Source: Cryptoclostridium sp964637365 (GTDB lineage Bacteria; Bacillota; Dehalobacteriia; UBA7702). Taken from it: a stretch of DNA of 36,585 bases. The DNA lies in NCBI GenBank assembly GCA_964637365.1, contig CAZWWH010000020.1, forward strand, positions 1 to 36,585, in the 5' to 3' direction. This document shows, piece by piece, positions 1 through 8,047 of this stretch. Position 1 is the stretch's first letter; every line of letters begins with the position of its first letter. Position numbers and translations under genes: made by a program. The notes beneath the pieces are model-generated. The model worked only from the letters and a program-made list of their open reading frames with translations. It was not told the origin of the DNA and ran no database searches.

Positions 1-95
1 TGATTGTGGACAGTATCTCCATCAAGGGTGATATTGCTACGATCACCACCAAAGGAGGGAAAGCCCTAAAATGGCTTCCCGTCCATTTCAATTAG
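1..95 (+). CDS. 3' end of an unidentified coding region
   Basis: From base 3 a frame stays open for 30 codons and ends at TAG 93-95. The residues (..DSISIKGDIATITTKGGKALKWLPVHFN) look like a beta-rich protein tail, and the other two rightward frames close early. The start lies outside the window. I do not recognise the family. About 200 non-coding bases separate it from the next gene. Confidence 0.45.
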   Translation, partial: IVDSISIKGDIATITTKGGKALKWLPVHFN

Positions 96-129
96 AGTGA
101 AGAAATCTCATGTATTGCACGGATGGGTA

Positions 130-158
130 TTGTAATTACTTATATTATATGGTATATT
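130..158 (+). promoter_or_regulatory. Candidate promoter for the secreted-protein gene
   Basis: TTGTAA (130-135), a 17-base spacer and TATATT (153-158) in a very AT-rich stretch. It would give a leader of about 130 bases before the ATG at 299. Several overlapping TATA-like hexamers make the exact -10 uncertain. Confidence 0.45.
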
Positions 159-298
159 AGTATTATGCAATACATATATCGGTTGATATAATTAATTAGA
201 AAGGGGGATAAGACGGCAATTATTAGCTGTGGCAATGAGCTTTACCAGGGAAGACAAGGGAACTGTTGCGATGTGGAATCGTTAAGGATGAGACTCTC

Positions 299-1246
299 AT
301 GAAAAATCGAATGTTTCTGCTAACTGCCATTATTATTTTTTGTTTGTGTTTTTCGACGAATGCATTTGCCAATGAGTTGAATGTAATAACAAATTTGGAT
401 CCGGTAGAACCGCCGGCAGAAGAGAATCTGAAACGGGCAAATGTCGCTGTTTATGATGAATATGATCTTTATAACGGCTTACGTGCGCAATCAACCGATG
501 CCTTAAGGGCAAAAGGATATACCCAAGAGGACATTCAGAGTATCAAAAGTACTCCCTATGAAACACTTTTGCGGCAGAGAGGGGAATTATCAGTAGAGGA
601 TCTGAAGAACTATGGCTATAATGATGAGCAAATCGCTATTTTGAAAAACCCTGACTCAACCGATGCTGAGTTGTTGCGGGCGTCCAGCAAAATTACGATG
701 AAAACAGTCATAGAAAAGCTTGACTATCATACCAATCATTATACCTACTCCACCGTATATCTTGAATGGAAGTGGGCTCCCATACCAAATTCTTTATATA
801 CTGATGACGCCGCCATAGCTTGGACTGGCGGGATGACGTTTATGTCTTATAGCGAAAACAATAAATCACGATATACATTGTGGAAAAGGAACAGCGCCAC
901 AGGAACAGAAAAGATGAAAACAACGCCGTTAACCCAGAACAATTATGTTCAATTAGGGCGGGCTGTGCAAATACCGGAATTTCATTTATCCGAATACGCC
1001 AGCGGCTCAACCTCTCCCGCAGGGCCGTCCGGTTCACAAAACTATACCGTTAAAGGCGCAGCGAGAGTTGCCCTGAAATATTACGGACGCTTAAGCTCTT
1101 TGGAAGCTCAAGGAGCTTATGCCCACTATTCCGTCAGAGTCAGCGGTATTTCTATCAGTGTTCCTTGGTCCGTATCAATCAGTTTTTCCAAATCACCCTA
1201 CGATGTTTACCGGCGAAATGATTATCGAACTGTAAGGGAGCTTTGA
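299..1246 (+). CDS. Secreted protein of unknown family
   Basis: About 315 residues. I chose ATG 299 because it begins a clear signal peptide (MKNRMFLLTAIIIFCLCFSTNAFA, cleavage likely before NELN) and follows AAGGATGAG. The frame is open further upstream to 266, but those residues would precede the signal peptide. The N-terminal part has two similar helical segments (LRAKGYTQEDIQSI and LKNYGYNDEQIAIL), suggesting a short repeated helical motif. The C-terminal half is rich in Tyr, Ser and Thr and looks like beta-sheet. No SLH or catalytic motif is visible. It is followed after about 30 bases by a lipoprotein gene, so the two may be co-transcribed. Function unknown; probably exported to the cell surface or medium. 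Confidence 0.8.
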   Translation: MKNRMFLLTAIIIFCLCFSTNAFANELNVITNLDPVEPPAEENLKRANVAVYDEYDLYNGLRAQSTDALRAKGYTQEDIQSIKSTPYETLLRQRGELSVEDLKNYGYNDEQIAILKNPDSTDAELLRASSKITMKTVIEKLDYHTNHYTYSTVYLEWKWAPIPNSLYTDDAAIAWTGGMTFMSYSENNKSRYTLWKRNSATGTEKMKTTPLTQNNYVQLGRAVQIPEFHLSEYASGSTSPAGPSGSQNYTVKGAARVALKYYGRLSSLEAQGAYAHYSVRVSGISISVPWSVSISFSKSPYDVYRRNDYRTVREL

Positions 1247-1274
1247 ACGGAAATATGAGGGGAGATGAAATCCA

Positions 1275-2081
1275 GTGAAAAAAATGAGACGATGCCTTCT
1301 CTTTTGTCTCTTATCCCTCCTTTTCCTCGGGGGCTGCGGGGATCAGAAATCCCAAGGGGAGAACCCCATTTACCTTGATCTTCTCGGGAACTGCAATTTT
1401 GGCTCTTGGGCTTCGTCAGAGGATGGGAGTTTGATGTTGAATGGCAGCAAAGGCTGGGCAACCCTTTATATGATGTCCGATGAAGAGCTGGACGAATGGA
1501 TCCAGAGAAATGGCTTGGGCGACGCTGAAACCGCTGCGGGACTGCGGGAAAATTGGGCCACTGCCATGGTGGCCTATGCCCAATGTCCCGATATCATGTT
1601 GAAGGTGCTTTATGACGCTGACGATGAGGGAATCGCAAAGTTCCGCGCGTATGTCGACGACTATCTGGGCGACCGGTTGGCGGCGGAAAAAGCCAGGGTC
1701 AGCCCGGGCGACGCGCCGATTTATTTGGATCAAAACGGCAATTACGATATCGGCGCCTGGGGCGATATGGGGACTCTCGGGTTGAAGCTTGGCATTGAGG
1801 ATTACGGCGCCAGCGATGAAGAGATCCGAGCGAATAACGCTGATTTTGAAATTGAAAGACATGACGGCAAGCGGTATACTTACACTGCTGATTGCTGGCG
1901 CATGCTGGCTGCCAAAGAGATCATAAGCTTTGCGGCAATGCCAGACAAAACCTTGCAGGAGATGTACGGCGCAGACGCCGAAGCCATTGAAAAATTCCGC
2001 GCCTATTATACTGAATTCTTCTGTCAGAGTACGGATATTTTTGAACAGATTGACCCGGAGCACTTGGAGGAAGAATTGTAA
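1275..2081 (+). CDS. Lipoprotein with two tandem homologous domains
   Basis: 268 residues. Signal sequence MKKMRRCLLFCLLSLLFLGGC has a lipobox (LGGC), so the mature protein should be lipid-anchored on the outer face of the cytoplasmic membrane. Residues about 31-135 and 148-255 are an internal duplication. Each unit opens with PIYLD..GN..(F/I)G.W and closes with D..L..(L/M)Y.AD.E.I.KFRAY. Start is GTG 1275, or ATG 1284, after AGGGGAGAT. It lies 28 bases after the preceding secreted-protein gene, so a two-gene operon is likely. I do not recognise the repeated domain; no enzymatic motif is apparent. Confidence 0.82.
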   Translation: MKKMRRCLLFCLLSLLFLGGCGDQKSQGENPIYLDLLGNCNFGSWASSEDGSLMLNGSKGWATLYMMSDEELDEWIQRNGLGDAETAAGLRENWATAMVAYAQCPDIMLKVLYDADDEGIAKFRAYVDDYLGDRLAAEKARVSPGDAPIYLDQNGNYDIGAWGDMGTLGLKLGIEDYGASDEEIRANNADFEIERHDGKRYTYTADCWRMLAAKEIISFAAMPDKTLQEMYGADAEAIEKFRAYYTEFFCQSTDIFEQIDPEHLEEEL

Positions 2082-2451
2082 ATCGAGCGGATGCAATAGC
2101 TTGAACCAGATGCTACAAAACCATATCCTTATATTTTTTCTTATAATTTTATGAATCGAAACCGTAACAGGAGCATATCATCTGCTTCCGTTTGTGTTTT
2201 AAGGGTAAGGGAAAAGCCGCCGTTGATTATCGGGGAAGCGCCGGGGAGAAAGCAAACATCACGCTTGGTAGCAACAACGACTGCCTATCGAAGGCGGCCT
2301 GGCATTATAATTGCTGAAAAAAGGGGAACCGTAGCTCCCCCTTATGGCATGGATGGATTGTAAAAAATGATGCATTGTTTGCATTTTTCTGGTATACTCA
2401 TTTGTATACGGGGTAAAACGCCTCGGAGAATGACAACAGGAGGAACTTGAT
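2082..2451. other. Intergenic region without a recognised gene
   Basis: 370 bases. Short open frames here have no ribosome site or familiar sequence. A G/C hairpin with an A-run on its left (about 2319-2342) could act as a leftward terminator, but no leftward gene ends here. TATACT at 2393-2398 is a possible -10 for the CAP/SLH gene, with no good -35. Confidence 0.5.
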
Positions 2452-3714
2452 ATGAAAAAGTTGTTTGTATCGTTTTTTAGCGTTCTGGCATTATTCGTTT
2501 GCTTTTCTCTGCCCTTGGCGGCGGCGGAGCTCTCGGCATTGCCGGCCAATTGCAGCTCTGAGGAGTGGAGTGTTCTGCGGTTGACCAATGTGGAACGGTT
2601 GAACCGGGGATTGGATCCTCTTAGCACCTTTGCTGCCATACAAAGCGCCAGCGATATCAGAGCCAAGGAAATTTCCAATACTTTTTCCCACACTCGACCG
2701 AATGGGGAGTCCTGTTTTACAGTACTCAAGCAAATTCCCTATTATTCCGCTGGGGAAAACATCGCCGCCGGTCAGCTTTCTCCTGCTGAGGTTGTTGCAG
2801 GCTGGATGAACAGCGAGGGACATCGGGCTAATATTTTAACCGAAGATTTCGTTCATATGGCGCCGGGTTATTATTATTTGAACAGTGGTTACTATTATCA
2901 TTGGGTTCAGCTTTTTATCGGCGGCTGCGAGGTGACCAATCTGTCCCTTTGGAACGGCCAAGATGTCTATAATGTAGGGGCAGACGAGACTGTGGATTCC
3001 CTGGGGCTTGCTTTGGAAGTGACCTGTGATATGCACGGTAAAAGCTATATCCCAGTGACCAAAGAAATGTGCCGTGGCAATCTGAATTTCAGTTCTTATC
3101 AAGGGGATGAGACCATCACCATCAGCGCTTACGGTAAGACCGTCAAGGCAACACTGTCCCTTAATAACGATTGGTTCCGTGATGTGCCTCGTGGCTCTTG
3201 GTTCTATGATGCCGTGAAGTTCGTCAACGAGCAAGGGTATTTTAACGGTACTGCTCCTCGGTATTTCGCCCCCAACGGCTCCATGACCCGAGCCATGCTG
3301 GTGACAGTGCTCCATCGCATGGAGGGTACGCCCGCTCCCGCCATTGAGGAAAACTTCTCCGACGTTCCTGCGGGTACATGGTATACCAATGCGGTATCCT
3401 GGGCAGAGGAACATCACATTGTGGACGGGATTGGCGGCGGTCGTTTTGCTCCTGATGGAAAAGTTACGAGGGAGCAAATCGCCACGATTTTATACCGTTA
3501 TAGTCAGTTCAAGGGCTATGACGTTTCGGATAGGGCCTCTTTTGCGTCCTTCCCTGACGCGGGACAAGTTAGCGCCTATGCCCGGGAAGCATTGCAATGG
3601 GCGGTAGGTACCGGGTTGATGGTAGGTTCCGACGGCAAGCTGCTGCCCCGAGACAGCGCCACCCGGGCTCAGGTAGCCATGATGATTTACCGCTATGCCA
3701 ATATGTATGAATGA
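2452..3714 (+). CDS. CAP-domain protein anchored by three SLH repeats
   Basis: 420 residues, start ATG 2452 after AGGAGG. A signal peptide (about 1-24) is followed by a CAP/SCP-PR1 domain (about 35-160) showing the usual landmarks: N.ERLNRGLDPL, the FSHTRPNG segment, GENIAAG and the W(M)NSEGHRANIL helix with its conserved His. Three SLH repeats fill about 240-420, each starting F.DVP..(S/T)W or equivalent and containing TRA/TREQ/TRAQ, the segment that contacts pyruvylated cell-wall polymer. The protein should sit on the cell wall with the CAP domain displayed. Bacterial CAP proteins are of varied or unknown function, so no activity is assigned. No partner gene is directly adjacent. Confidence 0.92.
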   Translation: MKKLFVSFFSVLALFVCFSLPLAAAELSALPANCSSEEWSVLRLTNVERLNRGLDPLSTFAAIQSASDIRAKEISNTFSHTRPNGESCFTVLKQIPYYSAGENIAAGQLSPAEVVAGWMNSEGHRANILTEDFVHMAPGYYYLNSGYYYHWVQLFIGGCEVTNLSLWNGQDVYNVGADETVDSLGLALEVTCDMHGKSYIPVTKEMCRGNLNFSSYQGDETITISAYGKTVKATLSLNNDWFRDVPRGSWFYDAVKFVNEQGYFNGTAPRYFAPNGSMTRAMLVTVLHRMEGTPAPAIEENFSDVPAGTWYTNAVSWAEEHHIVDGIGGGRFAPDGKVTREQIATILYRYSQFKGYDVSDRASFASFPDAGQVSAYAREALQWAVGTGLMVGSDGKLLPRDSATRAQVAMMIYRYANMYE

Positions 3715-3723
3715 AATCAAGAG

Positions 3724-3946
3724 CTCCAAATCTTAGGTTTGGAGGTGAGCCTGCCGATAACGTCTGATCATCAGCAAAATTCCTGAGCTGCGATCACTTA
3801 TGTACATCGCGGTACACGGCGTGCCCGCCGCTCAGGAAGTTTTACTGACGCTAAGCCGTTCTTGACAGGCTATCATCTTGCCGAAAAACCGGGTTTTTCG
3901 ACAATCTGATAAGACCTCCAAATCGTAGGTTTGGAGGTCTTTTTAT
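3724..3946. repeat. Hairpin-rich segment bounded by a 23-base direct repeat
   Basis: Bases 3724-3746 and 3916-3938 match at 22 of 23 positions, and each forms a CTCCAAA/TTTGGAG hairpin. Between them is a 9-base inverted repeat (TTCCTGAGC at 3780-3788, GCTCAGGAA at 3830-3838) and a hairpin near 3893-3903 (CGAAAAAC/GTTTTTCG). No open frame explains it. It may be a small dispersed intergenic element or a structured RNA ending at the terminator. Confidence 0.5.
3913..3946 (+). terminator. Rho-independent terminator
   Basis: GACCTCCAAA (3913-3922) pairs perfectly with TTTGGAGGTC (3930-3939), followed by a T-rich run. It lies about 200 bases after the CAP/SLH gene and just before the promoter of the next SLH gene. 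Confidence 0.8.
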
Positions 3947-3959
3947 TTGTAAAACAGTC

Positions 3960-3988
3960 TTGACGGCATGATTGCCTTATGATAGAAT
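3960..3988 (+). promoter_or_regulatory. Candidate promoter overlapping the 5' end of an SLH gene
   Basis: TTGACG (3960-3965), 17 bases, TAGAAT (3983-3988). Transcription would begin near 3995, downstream of the TTG that opens the longest reading frame at 3972, so the two cannot both be used as they stand. Confidence 0.5.
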
Positions 3989-5102
3989 AAGGCCCATAAT
4001 TTTTGCTGTGGTTATTCTGGGGAATTCTTCGTACACATATGCTGAAGAGGATGATGATGCTCTTCATGAAAGCGATAGTTCAGTTTCCTCTATTTTTAGT
4101 AGCGCATATTTTTCGGATGTGAGGTTTGATACATGGTACTATATCCCGGTACAAAATTTATATGCTAGAAAAGTGGTAAATGGTTATGAAAATGGTAAGT
4201 TCTTGCCAAATAATAGTATTACTAGAGCAGAAGCTATCAAGATAATGGCAAATTCTTATGCAGGTTCATTGGGTAATACCTCTAGTATGCCTTTTAATGA
4301 TATAGGTAGCCATTGGGCACAAAAAGAAATCGTATGGGCATATAATATGGGAATTGTCAATGGAACTGGAAATGGAATGTTTTCTCCGGATGATAATGTA
4401 ACGCGACAGGATTTTGCGGTAATGGCTTTCCGATATTGTGACAACGCTGAGAAATTTTGGTTGCCAACGAACATCAATCAGTCCAATTTTAAGGATCACA
4501 GTTCCATTGCATCCTACGCAACTACCTCTGTTTATCGACTACAGCGGGCAAATATTATTTCGGGAGATCAGAATAAGTATTTTCATCCAAAAGCTAACAT
4601 CACCAGGGCAGAAGCTGCAAAGATTATTCATGGGATTATTTATAAATTGAATCACAGCGTGTTAGATGATACTCAAGAGGGATTGATTCGTTGTGGTACG
4701 GATCCTGTTTGGTTTGCGCACTGTGAATCAAGTTTACGTCAATACTACCGAAAGTCGTCTGACAGAATTACTTTTTATGAAGTAGATAATCTTTTAAGCA
4801 TAGATTACTTTACAGCAGAACATGATGGTACGCATACTTTCTATCCTGGAGGAAAAGGAGTAACTCGCAGTGTTCCAATTAAAAGAAACGGAACGGTTGT
4901 AAAAAACCGAAGCCTTCCCAACGACACTAGAAAATGGTGGATCGCTGATTCTGATTTTTATAATCTTACATACTACCCTGCCCATAAATTTAGCACAACG
5001 GGAACTTATAGCATTACTTGCACAGGAAGCATTGAAATTGCGGATTATATAAATATTGTGGGCTTTAAAAGTTTTTCGCATTCGGTATCTGTCTCGTTTT
5101 AA
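3972..5102 (+). CDS. SLH-domain surface protein, start uncertain
   Basis: Up to 376 residues. Residues about 10-24 (IIFAVVILGNSSYTYA) look like a signal-peptide core and cleavage site, but no ATG with a ribosome site precedes them; TTG 3972 is only the first possible codon. Three SLH repeats follow (about 45-215), with TRAEAIK, TRQDFAV and TRAEAAK. The C-terminal 160 residues (from LIRCGTDPVWF) are unlike any family I know and are probably the displayed domain. Base composition is more AT-rich than the flanking CAP/SLH gene, suggesting a different history. The gene is 18 bases upstream of a SurA-like gene, likely in one operon. The promoter at 3960-3988 overlaps the apparent 5' end, so the original start may have been lost. 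Confidence 0.7.
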   Translation: MPYDRIRPIIFAVVILGNSSYTYAEEDDDALHESDSSVSSIFSSAYFSDVRFDTWYYIPVQNLYARKVVNGYENGKFLPNNSITRAEAIKIMANSYAGSLGNTSSMPFNDIGSHWAQKEIVWAYNMGIVNGTGNGMFSPDDNVTRQDFAVMAFRYCDNAEKFWLPTNINQSNFKDHSSIASYATTSVYRLQRANIISGDQNKYFHPKANITRAEAAKIIHGIIYKLNHSVLDDTQEGLIRCGTDPVWFAHCESSLRQYYRKSSDRITFYEVDNLLSIDYFTAEHDGTHTFYPGGKGVTRSVPIKRNGTVVKNRSLPNDTRKWWIADSDFYNLTYYPAHKFSTTGTYSITCTGSIEIADYINIVGFKSFSHSVSVSF

Positions 5103-5120
5103 TTATGGAGGGAAAATGCT

Positions 5121-5840
5121 ATGAAAAAATGTTTCATTTTATTGGCGGTCATTGGTTGTCTGGTGATTTCATTAACTACGGGAATTTTTGGCAACGCTGA
5201 AAACCTCATCGACAATTTTGACAATCTACTCCAGCAATACGAACAGGCAGGAGCCTTAAGGAATGACGTTGCTTATCATGACGATGAAGTTATCATTGCC
5301 ACAGCTGATGGCAATGATATAACCGTTACAAATTGTGAAAATGAAATCAATCGTTGTCTTTCCTTAGACCTGGCTGATACGCGTGAAGACGCCATAAATT
5401 ATATGGTGCAAAAGGATTTATTAAAACGAGAAGTAGATGCGGCTGGGATCGCTGCCACTGACGAAGAGGTGGACGCATTGATCGCCTCTCAAAAGAAACT
5501 AATGGCTGAAGAGCCAGAGGTTGCGGAGCTTTTCGAGACTTGTTTTGATTCCTTGGGATTAACAGAAGATGAGTATTGGAAGCAATATTACGAGGATTAC
5601 CGTTTTTCCATTGAGCGGGGGAAATTGAGAAATGAAATGTATCTCTCGTATTTAGAGAATGAAGTGAAGGAACGATTGGCGGAATTAGATATTTCGCTTT
5701 CTCCAGAAGAATTTGCTCAGTTATTGGAGAAGGAACAAAAGAACTATTCGCCGGCAGTTCAGGAAGGATTTACGGATTATTATAATAAATATCAGGAACA
5801 ATTATTTGAAAAATATCATGTGCAAATTGTCATGGAATAA
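5121..5840 (+). CDS. Exported SurA/PrsA N-domain-like chaperone without a prolyl isomerase domain
   Basis: 239 residues, ATG 5121 after GGAGGG. Signal peptide about 1-25. The rest is mostly helical and charged and resembles the N-terminal chaperone module of SurA/PrsA-type foldases: the segment E.EINRCL..(A/T)RE.AINYMVQKDLLKREVDAAGI.ATDEEVD.LI, then the LGLTEDEYWKQYYEDYR helix. No parvulin prolyl-isomerase motif is seen. It follows the SLH gene by 18 bases, which suggests a dedicated folding helper for that surface protein; this is inferred from position only. Confidence in the family is moderate. Confidence 0.75.
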   Translation: MKKCFILLAVIGCLVISLTTGIFGNAENLIDNFDNLLQQYEQAGALRNDVAYHDDEVIIATADGNDITVTNCENEINRCLSLDLADTREDAINYMVQKDLLKREVDAAGIAATDEEVDALIASQKKLMAEEPEVAELFETCFDSLGLTEDEYWKQYYEDYRFSIERGKLRNEMYLSYLENEVKERLAELDISLSPEEFAQLLEKEQKNYSPAVQEGFTDYYNKYQEQLFEKYHVQIVME

Positions 5841-6073
5841 TGACAATGGAAAGCAGAGATAAAAGGCTCGTAATGATGCTTCCATGTTTGTGATTTGCGC
5901 GTCACGCCGATAGGATGGAACGCATCCGTCGTTGGTAAAAGGCGAGGGGCTCCAAAGTCTCTAAATAAATGTTTGGGCGCTTGGCTTATGGTAAAACTTT
6001 TGGGGAAATTGTATTTTATTGCGAAATTAGTCCGAAATGTATCAAATTAATCTTTAAGATAGGGTGGGGGGTA
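5841..6073. other. Intergenic stretch before the cobalamin-riboswitch promoter
   Basis: No convincing gene, terminator or repeat. The short rightward frame starting at 5969 runs through the riboswitch and is not credible. Confidence 0.5.
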
Positions 6074-6102
6074 TTGTTCTTTTCCCAAAATGCGTGTATA
6101 AT
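6074..6102 (+). promoter_or_regulatory. Promoter of the riboswitch-controlled SLH gene
   Basis: TTGTTC (6074-6079), 17 bases, perfect TATAAT (6097-6102). Predicted transcription start near 6109 is at the first base of the riboswitch aptamer. Confidence 0.75.
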
Positions 6103-6103
6103 A

Positions 6104-6225
6104 ACAGAAACTGAATCTTCGAAGAAAGACGGAATCGGGTGCAATTCCCGAACGGACCGGCCACTGTGACACAGCCATGAGGAATATTGCTCAGGCTGCG
6201 GAGTCAGATACGTCTTTTGCGTATA
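6104..6225 (+). promoter_or_regulatory. Cobalamin riboswitch
   Basis: The conserved core of the cobalamin aptamer is present in order: GGGTGCAATTCCCG (6137-6150), ACGGACCGGCCACTGTGAC (6151-6169) and the closing GGAGTCAGATACG (6200-6212). These correspond to the B12-box P5/P6 segments and the final P3/J strand of the family. The 5' part is shorter than the textbook form, so a class II-type aptamer is possible. It lies between a strong promoter and an intrinsic terminator, so B12 binding would be expected to end transcription before the SLH gene at 6401. Confidence 0.88.
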
Positions 6226-6273
6226 ACCCTCTTGGAATGGGGCGCAGAATGTGATTTCGGACCATTATACTGT

Positions 6274-6307
6274 CGCATCATCCAAGGATGATGCGGCGTT
6301 TCTTTTT
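6274..6307 (+). terminator. Riboswitch expression-platform terminator
   Basis: CGCATCATCC (6274-6283) pairs perfectly with GGATGATGCG (6286-6295), followed by a T-rich run to 6307. It sits about 50 bases after the aptamer and 93 bases before the gene, the expected place for B12-dependent termination. Confidence 0.82.
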
Positions 6308-6400
6308 GTGGAAGCCCACACCGAAACGAAGATTTCCAGCACAGACATCGGGTAAGACTGATCCTCTTGACGCCGATGGATTTTTGAAAGGAGCGATATC

Positions 6401-8029
6401 ATGAAACAATTGAAACGCATTTTGGTCGCAATGATGGCGGTTGTTATTTGTCTTTGCGGCGCGCAGGGCTTGATGGCTGCCGACTTGAAGCCTGTGAATG
6501 ATTTGTCCAAGGACTACCGTAATGCCATTGAAAACACCTTTACTTGGGCGAAGCAGGGTGAGACTTACGTCTTTAGCGACAAATTCTTCAAGGAGGGGGA
6601 TATCGGAGGCACCTATGGTGATTGGCTTGCCTTAAGCGTTGGCCGTTATGGTCTCAATGACCGCAGCGACCTCTATTTACAGGCCCTGGAGGAATATGTC
6701 ACTAAAACCTATGCTTCCCAAGGCAAATTGCATAATATCAAAACAACGGAATGGCACCGTATCGGTCTTGCTGTTTCTGCCCTTGGCGGGGATCCTACCT
6801 GTTTTGGCACAGATAAGGACGGAAGCCCCATCAACCTTGTGGCCGACGGCGTCTTCTCCCCTAAAACAGGAAAGTCCTTATGGGCGCAGGGGCTTAACGG
6901 CGCTATTTGGGGCTTGATTCTTTTGGACTCCAGAAATTATGAAGTTCCGGCAGATGCCGAATATGACAGAGATACCATCATTGAATACATTCTCAGCTGT
7001 GAACTCGAAGGCGGCGGCTTTGCTCTGAGTAGCAAAGACACTGCGATTGATGTTGACATTACCGCCATGGCTTTGCAAGCATTGGCTCCTTATTATAGCA
7101 CCAATGCCGACGTCAAGGCTGCGGTGGATCGCGCCCTTGAGTGCCTTTCCAAGGCTCAGACTGAAGATGGCGGTTACATCTATTATGGAGCCGAAAATTC
7201 TGAGAGCTGCGCACAGGTGTTGGTCGCTTTATGCGCCTTGAATATTGATCCCTTGAAGGACGCCCGCTTTATTAAAAATGGCAACACTGTTTTGGATGCG
7301 ATTCAAATTTTCTATAACAGCGCTGACGGCGGTTTCCGCCATGTTATGGAAGAAGACGGCCAACCCACTGCCTCCAATGCCATGGCCACGGATCAGTGCC
7401 GCTATGCCCTCATTGCTTACCAGCGTTATGTGGACGGCATGACCCGTCTTTATGATTTTAGTGACGTTACCGTCAAAAAATTTAAGGATGTGCCTGCCAA
7501 TGCTTGGTTTACGTCCTATGTGTATGATTTGGTGGATAAAGGTATCATTGATGGCATGACCCCCACCACCTTTGAACCCAATGGCTTGATTACCCGTGGG
7601 CAATTCACCAAAATGATGGCCGCCGCTTTTGCTACTGAAGAAGAATTGGCTGCCTTCAAAGATGCGCAGCCCTTTAGTGACTGTAGTAAACATTGGGCCA
7701 AAACTTATATTGCTTGGGCCAAATCCAAAGGTGTGGTTGATGGTATGACTGCCACTACCTTTGCCCCGGAAAATAAGATCACCAGAGAACAAATGGCAAC
7801 CATGCTGGGACGTTACGCCGAAAACAGCGGCATTGAATTGTCCGATGACATCGCTGCGAAAAATTTCCCCGACAGTAACAAAATCTCCGGCTATGCCAAA
7901 AAATATGTGACCATGATGCAGCAGGCAGGCATTATCGCTGGCCGTGATACCGGAGTTTTTGATCCCCAGGGCAACACCAAACGTTGTGAAGCCGCAAAAA
8001 TGCTCTCCGTTTTCCTTACGCAAAAATAA
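6401..8029 (+). CDS. B12-regulated SLH-anchored protein with an alpha/alpha-toroid domain
   Basis: 542 residues; ATG 6401 after AAAGGAG. Signal peptide 1-27 (cleavage after GLMAA). Residues about 35-345 form a helical repeat domain of the prenyltransferase/squalene-cyclase (alpha/alpha toroid) type: repeated segments such as GGGFALSSKDTAIDVDITAMALQAL and EDGGYIYYGAENSESCAQVLVAL carry the DGG...S.(A/C)..(V/A)LVAL signature. The same fold forms the alpha domain of transcobalamin and intrinsic factor. Three SLH repeats (about 360-540) end the protein, with TRGQ, TREQ and TKRCEA, so it is displayed on the wall. The upstream cobalamin riboswitch implies expression when B12 is scarce. My inference is a surface corrinoid-binding protein; direct binding residues cannot be judged. 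No DUF4430-like second domain is visible. Confidence 0.88.
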   Translation: MKQLKRILVAMMAVVICLCGAQGLMAADLKPVNDLSKDYRNAIENTFTWAKQGETYVFSDKFFKEGDIGGTYGDWLALSVGRYGLNDRSDLYLQALEEYVTKTYASQGKLHNIKTTEWHRIGLAVSALGGDPTCFGTDKDGSPINLVADGVFSPKTGKSLWAQGLNGAIWGLILLDSRNYEVPADAEYDRDTIIEYILSCELEGGGFALSSKDTAIDVDITAMALQALAPYYSTNADVKAAVDRALECLSKAQTEDGGYIYYGAENSESCAQVLVALCALNIDPLKDARFIKNGNTVLDAIQIFYNSADGGFRHVMEEDGQPTASNAMATDQCRYALIAYQRYVDGMTRLYDFSDVTVKKFKDVPANAWFTSYVYDLVDKGIIDGMTPTTFEPNGLITRGQFTKMMAAAFATEEELAAFKDAQPFSDCSKHWAKTYIAWAKSKGVVDGMTATTFAPENKITREQMATMLGRYAENSGIELSDDIAAKNFPDSNKISGYAKKYVTMMQQAGIIAGRDTGVFDPQGNTKRCEAAKMLSVFLTQK

Positions 8030-8047
8030 TTAGAGAGAAGGAAAATC

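Noticed and set aside
5969..6169. 66-codon rightward open frame
   Set aside because: It runs through the promoter and cobalamin aptamer, has no ribosome site, and is unlike any protein.
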